A stretch of DNA of 64,000 bases from Nitrospirota bacterium (GCA_026387665.1 JAPLLG010000007.1:248001-312000); one strand, 5' to 3'; counted from the first letter of the stretch, positions 32,551-41,635 are shown. Numbers and translations are program-made. The notes: generated from the letters alone by a model not told the origin.

Positions 32551-33567
32551 TTACGGTTTCTTGGCGGCAGGCGGAGCCGGCGCGGTTGCTGCCGACGTTT
32601 TCACTGCATCTGTGCCTGCCTTACCATTGCCCTTGCTCTTCTTCGTATTGGCCGCGTCGGCTTCTGCCTTCTGTTTTTCCAGCGCCTCGACTTGCGCGGT
32701 GAGCTGCGCCAGCATCTTCTCATCTTTATTGAGCGTCTCGACCGGCTTGAAGACGTGCGCCGCCTTCACTTCCGGCTTCTTACAACATTCATGCGGATGA
32801 GGCGTAAAGACCGGCAAGGACGACCAGAACAGAAGCGACAAAACCACCGCCCCTCCGGTCAATGCCGTCAACATCAACCCTTGGTCCGCCGGCACCCGCA
32901 TCAGGTCCCAGCGGGTAATCAGCTTTTGATAATTCTCCGACGCAGGAGCGGCCGACTCCACCGTGCCGCGGATGATCCGCCCCACGAGCCACAGACCGGC
33001 GACTGACAGGCCCAGCAACATCCCTGTGGCCACCGTGCCCCAGAGGACCAGCTCAATACTGATTTTTTCCGCGACCGGCACGAACTTGAGAAAGTCCATC
33101 TCGAACATCGAATGGGACGCCGCAATCGCGGTTTCTGTCGTGAAACTCACCGCGACCCAGAGGACCGGCAGAAAGAGCCCGCCGACCAGCGCGCATTTCC
33201 ACCAGAGCGTCAGCCCTAATCCCTCTTGTGGTTCACGCTTCAGCTGTTCGAGGAAAAATGTGCGGCCCACGACCCCGAGCGCCCAGATATCGATCGGAAT
33301 CGACAAGAGGAACAACAACGGAATGCCGACCCCTTCGCCGAGGTGCGACTCCAAGCCGAGGGTAATCGTGGGAAGCGCAAACACGGTGACTGGACTCGTC
33401 AGGAGCATCAAGAAGGCGAGACCGATTCTCGTCTCAAAATGCACCATCCCGAGCGACAGAAACAGGAGCACGAAGGCCAGCTTGATGGGCAAGCCGGTCC
33501 AGAAGGCGGGCCAGAGAATGCCGAGCCCGAGCTGCGTGGGACACATTGAGTCGCGTTCGTTGCTCAT
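32551..33567 (-). CDS. Unknown polytopic membrane protein of the respiratory cluster
   Basis: 338 residues with about seven membrane helices, then a hydrophilic C-terminus with HPHECCKK (possible metal site, about residue 258-265), a short coiled coil ([21 protein letters not shown]) and a Lys/Ala/Pro tail ending AAKKP. It lies between cytochrome b and the bd-like gene with gaps of 31 and 25 bases, so it is surely part of the operon. I do not recognise the family. The His/Cys cluster near the membrane face is suggestive of copper or iron binding, without proof. Confidence 0.7.
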   Translation of the reverse strand: MSNERDSMCPTQLGLGILWPAFWTGLPIKLAFVLLFLSLGMVHFETRIGLAFLMLLTSPVTVFALPTITLGLESHLGEGVGIPLLFLLSIPIDIWALGVVGRTFFLEQLKREPQEGLGLTLWWKCALVGGLFLPVLWVAVSFTTETAIAASHSMFEMDFLKFVPVAEKISIELVLWGTVATGMLLGLSVAGLWLVGRIIRGTVESAAPASENYQKLITRWDLMRVPADQGLMLTALTGGAVVLSLLFWSSLPVFTPHPHECCKKPEVKAAHVFKPVETLNKDEKMLAQLTAQVEALEKQKAEADAANTKKSKGNGKAGTDAVKTSAATAPAPPAAKKP

Positions 33568-33598
33568 AGCAGGCCGAATCCGTTCTGCGAGATCGCCA

Positions 33599-34711
33599 CT
33601 AATCCAAAAACTCTCGGTTGATAATGGCGGAGATCGTGAAAATCAGGATCGCAGCCATGACCACCACCCATCCGATCAGCGCAACAGGCCGTTTGAAAAT
33701 ATTCCGCTCCGGATCCCGGTCGATGAAGGGCAACGCGGCCAGCAGGGCCATGAAGGCGCCAGGCAAGGCCATCGCCCCGACAAACTGTCCGAACTCGCCG
33801 GAAAACATCTTCAGACGCAGCAGCTGGAACAAGAAGAGGAAGTACCACTCCGGCTCCGGGTGATAATCGCCCGGGTCAGGCGTCGCCTCTTCCAGCAAGA
33901 CCACCGGCTCCCAGAAGGCCAGGGCGCAGATGCAGGCAAACACGGTCGCCATCCCGACGATGTCTTTCCAGATCTGTCGCGGGAAGAAATAATCGGTCTT
34001 CGCCTTCAGCTCTGCCGGCGTGCCCCGGAATGGGCCGGCCGGTCCGGCCGTTCTGAAGAGGAAGAGATGCAACCCGGCCAACCCCATCAGGGCGGCGGGG
34101 AGCACCATCACGTGAATGACAAAGAATCGGCTCAACGTCATTTGGCCTGGCGTCGCGCCTCCCTTGAGGAACCGCGCCATGAAGTCGCCCAGCAAGGGCG
34201 TCTTGTCCATGATCTCGACGCCGACGGTCGTGGCCCAATAGGCCCGCTGGTCCCACGGAAGCAGATAGCCCGTGAAGCCAAATCCCATGACGATGCCGAA
34301 GAGCGCCAAGCCCACCAACCAGATCAGTTCGCGCGGCTTCTTGTAGGCGCCCCAGAGAAAGACTTGGGACATATGGGCGAAAACGCAGACCACCATGGCC
34401 GTGGAGCCCCAGAAGTGGTAGCTCAGCAGGAACCAGCCATAGTCGACGTCATGCAGAATATACTGAGTGCTAGCGTAGGCATGGTCGGCGGTGGGCACGT
34501 AGTAGAACATCAACAGCACGCCCGTGATGGCCTGCATGATGAAGATGAACAACAACACCGACCCGAAGACATAGGCCCAGCGAGAACCGCCAGGAACCGG
34601 CTCATTGAGCATCTTGGCTGCGAGCAGTTTCAGTCCGACTCGCTCATCGACAAAGTCGATGATTTTTTCGACGATCGTTGCCTGCGCGTTAGGAGAAGGG
34701 GTGTGGCTCAT
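33599..34711 (-). CDS. Cytochrome b (full-length, bc/b6f type)
   Basis: 370-residue diheme quinol-oxidising subunit. Heme ligand pairs are visible in [16 protein letters not shown] (13 residues between His) and [16 protein letters not shown] (14 between, as in b6). [11 protein letters not shown] and the quinol-site motif PEPEWYFLF (PEWY) are present, so N- and C-terminal halves are fused. The gene begins directly after the Rieske stop (TAG ATG). With the Rieske protein it forms a quinol:cytochrome c oxidoreductase core. Confidence 0.95.
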   Translation of the reverse strand: MSHTPSPNAQATIVEKIIDFVDERVGLKLLAAKMLNEPVPGGSRWAYVFGSVLLFIFIMQAITGVLLMFYYVPTADHAYASTQYILHDVDYGWFLLSYHFWGSTAMVVCVFAHMSQVFLWGAYKKPRELIWLVGLALFGIVMGFGFTGYLLPWDQRAYWATTVGVEIMDKTPLLGDFMARFLKGGATPGQMTLSRFFVIHVMVLPAALMGLAGLHLFLFRTAGPAGPFRGTPAELKAKTDYFFPRQIWKDIVGMATVFACICALAFWEPVVLLEEATPDPGDYHPEPEWYFLFLFQLLRLKMFSGEFGQFVGAMALPGAFMALLAALPFIDRDPERNIFKRPVALIGWVVVMAAILIFTISAIINREFLD

Positions 34712-35644
34712 CTAGACAATCCGCGTTTGGGACTTCGTCCCGGCTTTGAATTCCATATCGATAATTTGCACTTCTCCGCTCGCGGATACCTGAATCGGCA
34801 GCGGGTCGAGAGGGCGCGGCGCCGGGCCATCCAACACCTTGCCTGCCGCATCGTAGATGCTCAGGTGGCAGGGACAGAGGAACACTTGCCCAAGGACTTT
34901 ATGCTGGCGCCATTTAAATCCGCATCCGAGATGGGGACATTTGCCGGAAAAAGCGACGTAGGGCACGTCCTTCTTATTGGTCCAGATCGTCTTCCCCAGG
35001 ACATCACGGAATTCCATATCTTTGCCCTGGTACACTTTTTCGAGGACCGCAGGGGTCGCCTTTAACACCCACACGTTCTTTTCGATCTCGGCTTCCGGCA
35101 GATAAGCCTCTTTGACCTTGCGCTTATACTTGAACTGGGTCCCTGCGTCATCCGCCTTGATCTTCCCGACGTTGCCGATCTTCAGCCAGCCGTTGTCGAA
35201 CGGGGCATACATCGGCTTCATCAAGTACTTCAGCACGGGGTAGGCCAGCGGCAACCCGATAAAGAGCCCGATCACATGGGTCAAATTTGTGAAAAACGTC
35301 CGCCGCTTAACGTTACGCTCCAGCTCAGGGAACGGCACGAGCACTTCGCCCGGCGTGACCTGCAGATGGTCCTCTAAATGCGGGATCTCTACTTCATGGG
35401 TCGTGACATAGTCCTCGCGCTTGAACGGAGCGAACTCCAGGAAATCCGCCTTGGACATCCGCAATTGCACCAGGCCGTCCGTCACGGTCTCGACCGCGCA
35501 CATCGGCACCTGCCGATCCTCTGTGCCGCTGACCGACACGACAAGGTCGCTGATCTCGTGAGACAGCGGGTCGACGATGACCTTGGTCACTTCTCCGATT
35601 TCTTGATCCGCGCCGCGGACTTTTGATTTCAGTTTAGGCTGCAT
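34712..35644 (-). CDS. Rieske iron-sulfur protein with N-terminal PRC-barrel domain
   Basis: 310 residues. About residues 1-80 form a PRC-barrel-like domain (VRGADQEIGEVTKVIVDPLSHEI), which is unusual for a Rieske subunit. One membrane helix (about 118-142) follows, then the [2Fe-2S] domain with C236PH238LGC241 and C257PC259H260; ligands are C236, H238, C257 and H260, with C241-C259 as disulfide. The usual Gly after the last His is Leu here. The gene follows the cytochrome c gene by one base and abuts cytochrome b. Role: transfer of electrons from quinol to c-type cytochromes. Confidence 0.93.
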   Translation of the reverse strand: MQPKLKSKVRGADQEIGEVTKVIVDPLSHEISDLVVSVSGTEDRQVPMCAVETVTDGLVQLRMSKADFLEFAPFKREDYVTTHEVEIPHLEDHLQVTPGEVLVPFPELERNVKRRTFFTNLTHVIGLFIGLPLAYPVLKYLMKPMYAPFDNGWLKIGNVGKIKADDAGTQFKYKRKVKEAYLPEAEIEKNVWVLKATPAVLEKVYQGKDMEFRDVLGKTIWTNKKDVPYVAFSGKCPHLGCGFKWRQHKVLGQVFLCPCHLSIYDAAGKVLDGPAPRPLDPLPIQVSASGEVQIIDMEFKAGTKSQTRIV

Positions 35645-35645
35645 G

Positions 35646-36452
35646 CTACTTCTTCTTAATCGGCTTTGGCGTGGCCACCGAGGTATTCTTAAAGGTCCCC
35701 AGCCAGGAGGCGAGCGCCACGACGTCCTTCTCCTCCATGAGGTCCTTGTACTTGTCCGGCATCTTGCCCTTCTCGTACTCCTTCTCGAAGCCCTCGGCCA
35801 TAAAGCTCTTGGGGTCGAGAATCTTCTGCTTGATCTCGTCGACTGAGAGATAGCTGGCGATGTTGTCCAACTCAGGACCGCGCTTCTTGCCGCCCTCGCC
35901 CTTCAGCTTGTGGCAGTTATAACATTCTTGCAGCTGCCACTGCTCTTCGCCCAACTTCATGAAGTCCCCGGATGCCGCGCCGGTCGTGGCCGGAGGCGCG
36001 CCTGGCCCGCCTGCCGCCTGATCCTTCGTCGCCTGGTCTCCGCCCAGATCCTTAAGCCGCGCCGACAACACCTTCACTTGCTCGTCCAACGCCTTAGCCC
36101 GCGCGATCAATTCATCGGCCTTGCCCTGCTCGGTCGCGGCCCGCTTCGGCTTCAAGATCTTCTCGATCTTGCCCTTTTCGTCCTCCGGGTCATATTGCGG
36201 CCACATCGAGGCGCCGGAAATATAGACCGTGCAGAGCACGATATAAAAGGCCACCAAGACCGCCACGGACTTGATCCCGCTCATCGGCTTGACCGCCGGC
36301 GCATCCAGGATCATGAAGACAACGGCCCCCAGCATCGCATAGGCGAAGAACATCATCTGGAAGATGACGGGGAACTCGAACGCCCTCGTAAAGCCTACGA
36401 GTGCGCCTCCCACCACCAGGCCGATCACCAGCTTCTTAATCACATTCCCCAT
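35646..36452 (-). CDS. Membrane-anchored monoheme cytochrome c (upstream of Rieske)
   Basis: 268 residues. Three N-terminal membrane helices (about 8-25, 28-50, 62-82) are followed by a helical Lys/Glu/Ala-rich linker with a coiled-coil section (about 92-138) and a c-type domain with C177YNC180H181; the axial Met may be in GKMPDKYKDL. It lies between the second CydA-like gene and the Rieske gene. It probably takes the cytochrome c1 role in the complex. Confidence 0.88.
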   Translation of the reverse strand: MGNVIKKLVIGLVVGGALVGFTRAFEFPVIFQMMFFAYAMLGAVVFMILDAPAVKPMSGIKSVAVLVAFYIVLCTVYISGASMWPQYDPEDEKGKIEKILKPKRAATEQGKADELIARAKALDEQVKVLSARLKDLGGDQATKDQAAGGPGAPPATTGAASGDFMKLGEEQWQLQECYNCHKLKGEGGKKRGPELDNIASYLSVDEIKQKILDPKSFMAEGFEKEYEKGKMPDKYKDLMEEKDVVALASWLGTFKNTSVATPKPIKKK

Positions 36453-36522
36453 ACAAATCCTCTTTCCTTCAGTAGGCGTTCCACACCACGGTTACGTGGC
36501 CCCGGCAGGGACTGGACTACCC

Positions 36523-38193
36523 TCAGGCGTGCCCCTTCGAATCGGAAGGCCGCAGGGTCACGAGAATGGCGAAGCTCACGACTGCGTAAAAGACGACCGT
36601 AATCCCGGTGATCCACCAGGCGGAGTACGACAACGTCGGCGTGAAGGACTCCGCGGTAAAGTCGGGCAACAAATTGTACGTGTGGTAGTACTTCCGCAGC
36701 AGCGAACGGACGGCGCCCATCAAGCCCATCGTCCAAATCGCGCTGAAGGCCAGGAAGATCAGGACGAACTGGGAGATGAAATCGATCTTCCCCCAGACGA
36801 TCGTGCCCTGGCTGATGGCCCGGTTATAAATCACATAATTGACGACCGTGACGAACACCAGCGTGAAGGCCGCCGAGTTCTTGGCCGGCATCAACGCCAG
36901 GAAGTTCCAATCAGACGGCAGCTCCAACTCCGCCACCAACTTGGCGCCGGTGGGCACGAATCCATGAGGCGTCAGCCAGATGGCATCGCCCACGACAACC
37001 ATCAAGAAACCGACCTTGATGACCGTGCTCGCCGAAACAGTCAGCGGGATAAAGCGGCCGATAGTGAACGGCGCCAGCAGCATGGGCAGCAAGAACGCCA
37101 GCGACGTCGGGTCCGGGACCGGATAGTCTGTCAGCACCTTGGTCATGACCAGTGGGAGCAGCACCATCACGACGGGAGCCAGGATCGTCATCCGAACCTT
37201 CTCGACTCCTTCGATGCGCTTCATACTGAGCCAGATATAGTAGTTACTGGCCAGGAAGATGAGCCCGATCATCGCGCCCTGCATTTCGAAGAACATCGAG
37301 AGCTGGTCGGCCATCATGTAGGGGCAGATCGAGGCATCGTAATCGCAGAGCTCATAGGCCAGCAGATAGCCCATGAAGGGCAGGAACAGCAATGCGCCCA
37401 CGCCAATCAGATTGCCGACAAAGCCCATCCAATCGTAATAGGCCCGCTCTTCATCCTTCTTCGCCCCCATAAACATGTAGGCCGCAATCAAGCCCGCCAC
37501 AAACCCACCGAACGTCACGTTGCCAACGAGGCGGTGAAGATTAAGCGGCATCCAGCTGTAATTGAAGATCTTGTCCCACAGGGACGCGGTGGCGAGGAAC
37601 TCTTGCGGCGAAATCCCCTCGGCTTTCACCGGAGTATTCATAAACGACGTCGGCCCGTCGATCACGAAGAGCGTGATCGTGCCGATCAGATTCAAGAGCA
37701 CACCCAGGGCGATATGGCGGGCCTTCTTCTCACCCTTCCAGGCGTCCCAGGTATAGAAATACATGTACAGCAAGATCGTTTCGCTGATGAACAACAGTGG
37801 ATAGATCACTGCGAACAACAGATAGAAATGATTGATGAGCCATGTCGTGAACTGCGGATAGGTCGCCAGCAACACGAAAATAAAGAGGCCCCCGGTCAGG
37901 GCAGTCATACTGTAGAGGATGACCGTCACTTTCGTGACCTCTTTCGCCAGGCGATCGTACCGGGGATCCTGCTTCCGATACCCCAACCATTCTGAGATGA
38001 CGACGAAGATTGGAGCGCCGAGAATAAACCCGGCAAATAGAATGTGAAGCTGGGCGACGACCCATACCGCGGTCCGGTTCCCCGTGTAAGGGAACTCCAC
38101 GGGTGGCGCGCCGGGAGCCTGGGCATATGCCGCTCCTCCGAACAACGCCAGAAGCGCGAATGCCGCCACGAGACTGCGCTGCCACGTTTTCAT
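36523..38193 (-). CDS. Second cytochrome bd-like subunit I homologue
   Basis: 556 residues with a signal peptide (LVAAFALLALFGGAAYAQA) and about 14 membrane helices. It is a paralogue of the 30.7-32.5 kb gene: His50 (VAQLHILFAGFILG), ISETILLYMYFYTWDAW and PLNLHRLVGNVTFGG line up with CydA heme-ligand regions. GRQPW is absent, and the region reads IWLTPHGFVP. No CydB partner. Having two CydA-like proteins flanking the bc core in one operon suggests both are membrane subunits of one assembly. Confidence 0.85.
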   Translation of the reverse strand: MKTWQRSLVAAFALLALFGGAAYAQAPGAPPVEFPYTGNRTAVWVVAQLHILFAGFILGAPIFVVISEWLGYRKQDPRYDRLAKEVTKVTVILYSMTALTGGLFIFVLLATYPQFTTWLINHFYLLFAVIYPLLFISETILLYMYFYTWDAWKGEKKARHIALGVLLNLIGTITLFVIDGPTSFMNTPVKAEGISPQEFLATASLWDKIFNYSWMPLNLHRLVGNVTFGGFVAGLIAAYMFMGAKKDEERAYYDWMGFVGNLIGVGALLFLPFMGYLLAYELCDYDASICPYMMADQLSMFFEMQGAMIGLIFLASNYYIWLSMKRIEGVEKVRMTILAPVVMVLLPLVMTKVLTDYPVPDPTSLAFLLPMLLAPFTIGRFIPLTVSASTVIKVGFLMVVVGDAIWLTPHGFVPTGAKLVAELELPSDWNFLALMPAKNSAAFTLVFVTVVNYVIYNRAISQGTIVWGKIDFISQFVLIFLAFSAIWTMGLMGAVRSLLRKYYHTYNLLPDFTAESFTPTLSYSAWWITGITVVFYAVVSFAILVTLRPSDSKGHA

Positions 38194-38231
38194 GATGTTT
38201 CGCCGCCCCTCCTCACGTGATTGAAATCAGC

Positions 38232-38810
38232 TTACTTGCCTGCCGGAGCTGCTGGAACTACTGCTGGCGCTGCAGCCGGTGCCTCTGCTGGGGCCGCTGC
38301 CGGTGCTGCCGCTGCTCCTGCAGCCGGCACGCTCGCCGCATCAACCCAGGCATTCTTCTCGGTGTCCCAGCCCTTGCCGGCTAACCCGAAGTTCCGCTCA
38401 AACAACACAAGCTTCCAGCGATCTTCGTCTGACAACTTGCTCTTCCAGGCCTTCATCTTCGTGTTCGGCACCCCTTCGGAAATCCGCCAGAACCACACGG
38501 AATCGGAATAAAGGCTCATCCGATCGCCCTTCCGGAAATCACGGGCGCCCGCCTTGACCGGCTTGCCATCCTTGCCGTGGCAGCTGGCGCAATTCACATC
38601 GGGATTCGTCTCGCCGATGAAGAGCTTCCGCCCTTCTTCCAGCTTGGCCGCATCGGTCCACCAACCGGCCGGCATATGGTTTGCCGCATACTCAGCAGGA
38701 GCTGGCGGAGGCGGAACGACCGGCCCTTCGCTTTCTCCCCCACCGCAGGCCACCATGAACAGTCCCATTCCTAACACAACCGCCAACTGCGTAGCCTTCA
38801 TCTGCTTCAT
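38232..38810 (-). CDS. Monoheme cytochrome c lipoprotein, first gene of the respiratory cluster
   Basis: 192 residues from ATG 38810 (AAGGAG nine bases upstream; the longer frame lacks a ribosome site). A lipoprotein signal ends at Cys22 (LFMVACGGG). A c-type domain has C74ASC77H78 and an axial Met likely in VPNTKMKAW. The tail is an Ala/Pro low-complexity stretch of about 35 residues (VPAAGAAAAPAAAP...), probably an extended periplasmic linker. It precedes the CydA-like gene by 38 bases and begins the operon. Confidence 0.9.
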   Translation of the reverse strand: MKQMKATQLAVVLGMGLFMVACGGGESEGPVVPPPPAPAEYAANHMPAGWWTDAAKLEEGRKLFIGETNPDVNCASCHGKDGKPVKAGARDFRKGDRMSLYSDSVWFWRISEGVPNTKMKAWKSKLSDEDRWKLVLFERNFGLAGKGWDTEKNAWVDAASVPAAGAAAAPAAAPAEAPAAAPAVVPAAPAGK

Positions 38811-38867
38811 AACTCTTGCTCCTTTGTTCCAGACCCTATCGATCACGTGTCACTTTCACACCAAGAC

Positions 38868-38915
38868 GAAAAAAAGCGCTTTCACCAGGGGGATAATCAC
38901 CCCTGCAAAAGCGCT
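38868..38915 (-). terminator. Terminator upstream of the respiratory operon
   Basis: Minus-strand stem AGCGCTTT/AAAGCGCT at 38875-38915 with an inner CAGGGG/CCCCTG stem, followed on the minus strand by seven T (38868-38874). It would end transcription coming from the 39009-39548 gene and insulate the respiratory operon. Confidence 0.8.
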
Positions 38916-39008
38916 AATCCTAACGAATCCTGTGACGCCACTCGTACTCCCCCGCCACTTTATTGACCGACCCGGCGAGGCGCACATCAGCCCCACGGAC
39001 CGCTTAAA

Positions 39009-39548
39009 TTATGTTCGTCGCTTCCCCTGAGACTGTCCTCGTTTCTGTTCCCGCTTCCGCCGTGACCGGAGTATTTTCGCCCCGATAAACCCGCCGACTA
39101 CGACCGCTACAGCCCCCAACCCCAGATAGACCCACTGAGGAGCCCGCTCTCTGTCGTGAATACAACCGGTCCCGAAATTAACCTGGATCTTGCGTTCCGC
39201 CTCGAGATCCTTCGGGTCAAACCAAATTTTCTGCTGCTGCTGCTCTTCCCTGGCTTCAATCAACAACGGATCGCCAAGATTATCGTTATGGAGGTGAAAC
39301 GTCGCTTTATAGTACCCGTCTCCATCCGTCTTGACGATCTGTCCGTAGGAGATTCTCGTATCCTTGACGAGCACGTCGATATTCGACGCCCCTCTTCCAT
39401 CGGTCCCGCACACGAAGCCTTCGACCGTAAACCGATGGTCCGCCTCATGCGTCGCAAACACGACCGACGGGAGGCCACCCACCATGACAATGGCCAGGAT
39501 CCAATCCCGCCATCGCGACTCACTCTGTACGGTCTGTCTACGCCTCAC
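39009..39548 (-). CDS. Exported protein with carboxypeptidase-regulatory-like domain
   Basis: 179 residues. Signal peptide (WILAIVMVGGLPSVVFA), then a beta-sandwich of the CarboxypepD_reg type (FTVEGFVCGTDGRGASNIDVLVKD, YYKATFHLHNDNLG), a C-terminal membrane helix (VYLGLGAVAVVVGGFIGAKIL) and a basic tail (RSRRKREQKRGQ). The start codon is GTG 39548 with no clear ribosome site; no better start precedes the signal peptide. It lies upstream of the respiratory operon but is separated from it by a terminator. Function unknown. The 252 bases upstream hold nothing I can name. Confidence 0.7.
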   Translation of the reverse strand: MRRRQTVQSESRWRDWILAIVMVGGLPSVVFATHEADHRFTVEGFVCGTDGRGASNIDVLVKDTRISYGQIVKTDGDGYYKATFHLHNDNLGDPLLIEAREEQQQQKIWFDPKDLEAERKIQVNFGTGCIHDRERAPQWVYLGLGAVAVVVGGFIGAKILRSRRKREQKRGQSQGKRRT

Positions 39549-39800
39549 GTGCTCTAAACTGATGCCTCTTTCCGTCGCCGAGCTCTTGGATCCGCCTCAC
39601 ACAACAGAAAGTTCGATCACCAACGAATCCGGCCATTTTGAGGCCGACCCTTTTAACATAGCCCCTACCCTTTGTCAACGAATTGACAGCATGATCGAAC
39701 AGGGAGTAAAGCCCCGTTCCACGCGCCCTGAGAGGGCCAGCTGCGATGAGTTGGGTATAGGAAAACGAAGAAGAAATGATGCGGTCAGTCGGCGGAGAAC

Positions 39801-40196
39801 CTACAGGATTCCGCGTGCTTTTGCGTCGGCTGCAACCCGTTCTACTTCGGCTCGCCGCTCCGATTCTTTCTTGGAAATCCAGGTCTCCCAGGATTTCCCT
39901 GTCGCCGTGTCTTCGCCGGTAAAGGCGATCGTCGCGATCTGGTCATAACGAATTTTCTGCGCAATGGAACTATCGGAGGGAAACAACTCCAGAGAGGATT
40001 CGGAGCCGCTCACTTGCCGGTTGAACAGATATCCAACGAGGGACTCGCCGGACTTCAATGCAATCGTCACATCGCCGCGATAGTCGAATGCCAGCTCCAC
40101 CGCTTCCGCCAACTCAGCGAACGAGGCCGGTCGAAACACACGGCCCTCCAGCGAGCCTGCCACTCTGTCGACGCTATGGTTTTTCGTATCAGTCAT
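39801..40196 (-). CDS. Hypothetical protein downstream of hpnH
   Basis: 131 residues from ATG 40196 (MTDTKNHSV), with only a weak GAG-type ribosome site. A beta-rich core (FDYRGDVTIALKSGESLVGYLFN, IRYDQIATIAFTGEDTA) resembles an Sm/PRC-like small barrel, and the C-terminus is a charged helix. No signal peptide. It is 79 bases after hpnH on the same strand and may be cotranscribed with it. I do not recognise the family. Confidence 0.6.
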   Translation of the reverse strand: MTDTKNHSVDRVAGSLEGRVFRPASFAELAEAVELAFDYRGDVTIALKSGESLVGYLFNRQVSGSESSLELFPSDSSIAQKIRYDQIATIAFTGEDTATGKSWETWISKKESERRAEVERVAADAKARGIL

Positions 40197-40275
40197 TGCG
40201 CACTCGTCAAACCTAAAATGTGAAACGTAAAACAGGACAGGCTGGTGAACGCACAGCGACACGGCCTGCAATCTA

Positions 40276-41292
40276 TCACCGCGAAGTCGGACTCATCGTC
40301 AGCTTGACAGTCCGGCCGAACCCGGACAATGTGCCAAACGTATCTTCGACGGCAGAGGCTTCGTAACCGCAATGCACCATACAGTCGGCGCATTTCTCAT
40401 TCCGCCCTGTTCCGTAACGATCCCACTCCGTGCTCTCCATCAGCTCACGGAAAGTCTTGGCGTAGCCCTCTTGCAGCAAATAGCAAGGCTTCTGCCACCC
40501 GAAGACGTTATAGGTCGGATTGCCCCAGGGCGTACATTCATACTCCCGCCGGCCCATTAGGAAATCCAGGAATAGCGGTGACTGATTGAACTGCCACCCC
40601 TTCTTCGGGCTCCCTAAAATACGGGAAAATAACTCTCTCGTGCGCTCCCGTTTCAAAAAATGCTGTTGGTCCGGCGCCTTCTGGTAGCTATAGCCTGGCG
40701 AGACCATCATGCCCTCGACGCCGAGCTCCATCATGGCATCGAAAAACTTCCGCATCCGCTCCGGGTTGGCATCGTCGAAGAGGGTCGTATTGGTCGTGAC
40801 CCGGTGTCCCCGCTTCAGCGCCGCCTTGATCGCCTTCACCGCCACGTCATAGACGCCATCGCGGCACACGGCCAAATCGTGCTCGTCCTTCAAGCCATCC
40901 ATATGGACGCTGAACGTGAGGTATTTTGACGGCTGATACTCGTCGAGCTTTCGCTCCATCAAAATCGCATTGGTGCAGAGATACACGTACCGCTGCTGCG
41001 CAACCAGCCCGCTGACGATCGACGCCATCTCAGGATGGATCATCGGCTCACCGCCGGGGATGCTGACGATCGGGGCTCCGCATTCCTCCGCCGCAGCCCA
41101 ACATTCTTCAGGCGTCAACCGCTTGTCGAGCACATGGTCGGGATATTGGATCTTCCCGCAACCGGCGCAGGCCAAATTGCAACGGAACAGGGGCTCCAAC
41201 ATCAACACGAGCGGATACCGCTTCACCCGATTCACTTTCTGGGTGAGCACGTACTTCGCGACGGTAAACATCTGGGAAATCGGAACGGCCAT
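40276..41292 (-). CDS. hpnH: Adenosyl-hopene transferase HpnH (radical SAM)
   Basis: 338-residue radical-SAM enzyme that adds the 5'-deoxyadenosyl group to hopene (diploptene), the first step in making C35 hopanoids. The cluster motif is C38NLAC42AGC45, followed by SIPGGEPMIHPE. A second Cys set near the end (NEKCADCMVHCGYEASA) fits the family. The next enzyme, the HpnG-like phosphorylase, is at 49.0-49.8 kb. AGGAG precedes the start. Family call is firm because length and both Cys regions match. Confidence 0.95.
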   Translation of the reverse strand: MAVPISQMFTVAKYVLTQKVNRVKRYPLVLMLEPLFRCNLACAGCGKIQYPDHVLDKRLTPEECWAAAEECGAPIVSIPGGEPMIHPEMASIVSGLVAQQRYVYLCTNAILMERKLDEYQPSKYLTFSVHMDGLKDEHDLAVCRDGVYDVAVKAIKAALKRGHRVTTNTTLFDDANPERMRKFFDAMMELGVEGMMVSPGYSYQKAPDQQHFLKRERTRELFSRILGSPKKGWQFNQSPLFLDFLMGRREYECTPWGNPTYNVFGWQKPCYLLQEGYAKTFRELMESTEWDRYGTGRNEKCADCMVHCGYEASAVEDTFGTLSGFGRTVKLTMSPTSR

Positions 41293-41333
41293 TCCGCTCT
41301 CTCCTCTTATTTATCCTGCGTCTGTATGGTGAG

Positions 41334-41352
41334 CAGCTGCGAATCGCAGCTG
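41334..41352 (-). promoter_or_regulatory. Perfect hairpin in the hpnH leader
   Basis: CAGCTGCG-AAT-CGCAGCTG: an 8-bp perfect stem with a three-base loop, 42 bases before the hpnH start and not followed by a T-run. It is part of a 229-base gap between hpnH and tRNA-Cys. It could be an operator or an mRNA structure; function unknown. Confidence 0.4.
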
Positions 41353-41521
41353 GACTTGCGCTGAAAAAAGTTTCGTAACCCTAACATTATCTTCCATGAG
41401 CGTCAATTTTCCCCACCTGCCCCGCCGCAACATTCAACCGGCGAGAAATAGGCGGGGCGAAATTCCGAGGGTATCGAAAACCACGCGCCCTCACAGGACC
41501 GGGGATCACGCATACGAGGAT

Positions 41522-41597
41522 TGGAGGCGCCGAGCGGGGTCGAACCGCTGCATCGCAGTTTTGCAGACTGCTCCCTTAACCACTTGGGTACGGCGCC
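41522..41597 (-). tRNA. tRNA-Cys (anticodon GCA)
   Basis: Minus-strand cloverleaf: acceptor GGCGCCG/CGGCGCC, D arm with CCC...GGG, anticodon stem GCAGT/ACTGC with loop CTGCAAA (anticodon GCA), T arm AGCGG TTCGACC CCGCT, discriminator T and encoded CCA. Confidence 0.96.
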
Positions 41598-41605
41598 CCG
41601 CGCGC

Positions 41606-41635
41606 ATTATAGCGAGCCTTGTTCCCGTATCTCAA
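41606..41635 (-). promoter_or_regulatory. Promoter of tRNA-Cys
   Basis: Minus strand TTGAGA (41630-41635) and TATAAT (41606-41611) with an 18-base spacer. The predicted start is within about three bases of the mature tRNA 5' end. Confidence 0.7.

Noticed and set aside
32963-37995. Very long plus-strand frames (700 and 543 codons) across the respiratory cluster
   Set aside because: They run antisense to cytochrome b, Rieske and CydA-like genes and have Arg/Gln/His-rich sequence without domains; shadows of GC-rich coding DNA.
38868-38915. Double-stem structure as a riboswitch of the respiratory operon
   Set aside because: It lies on the far side of the operon start, and its T-run on the minus strand fits simple termination of the upstream gene.
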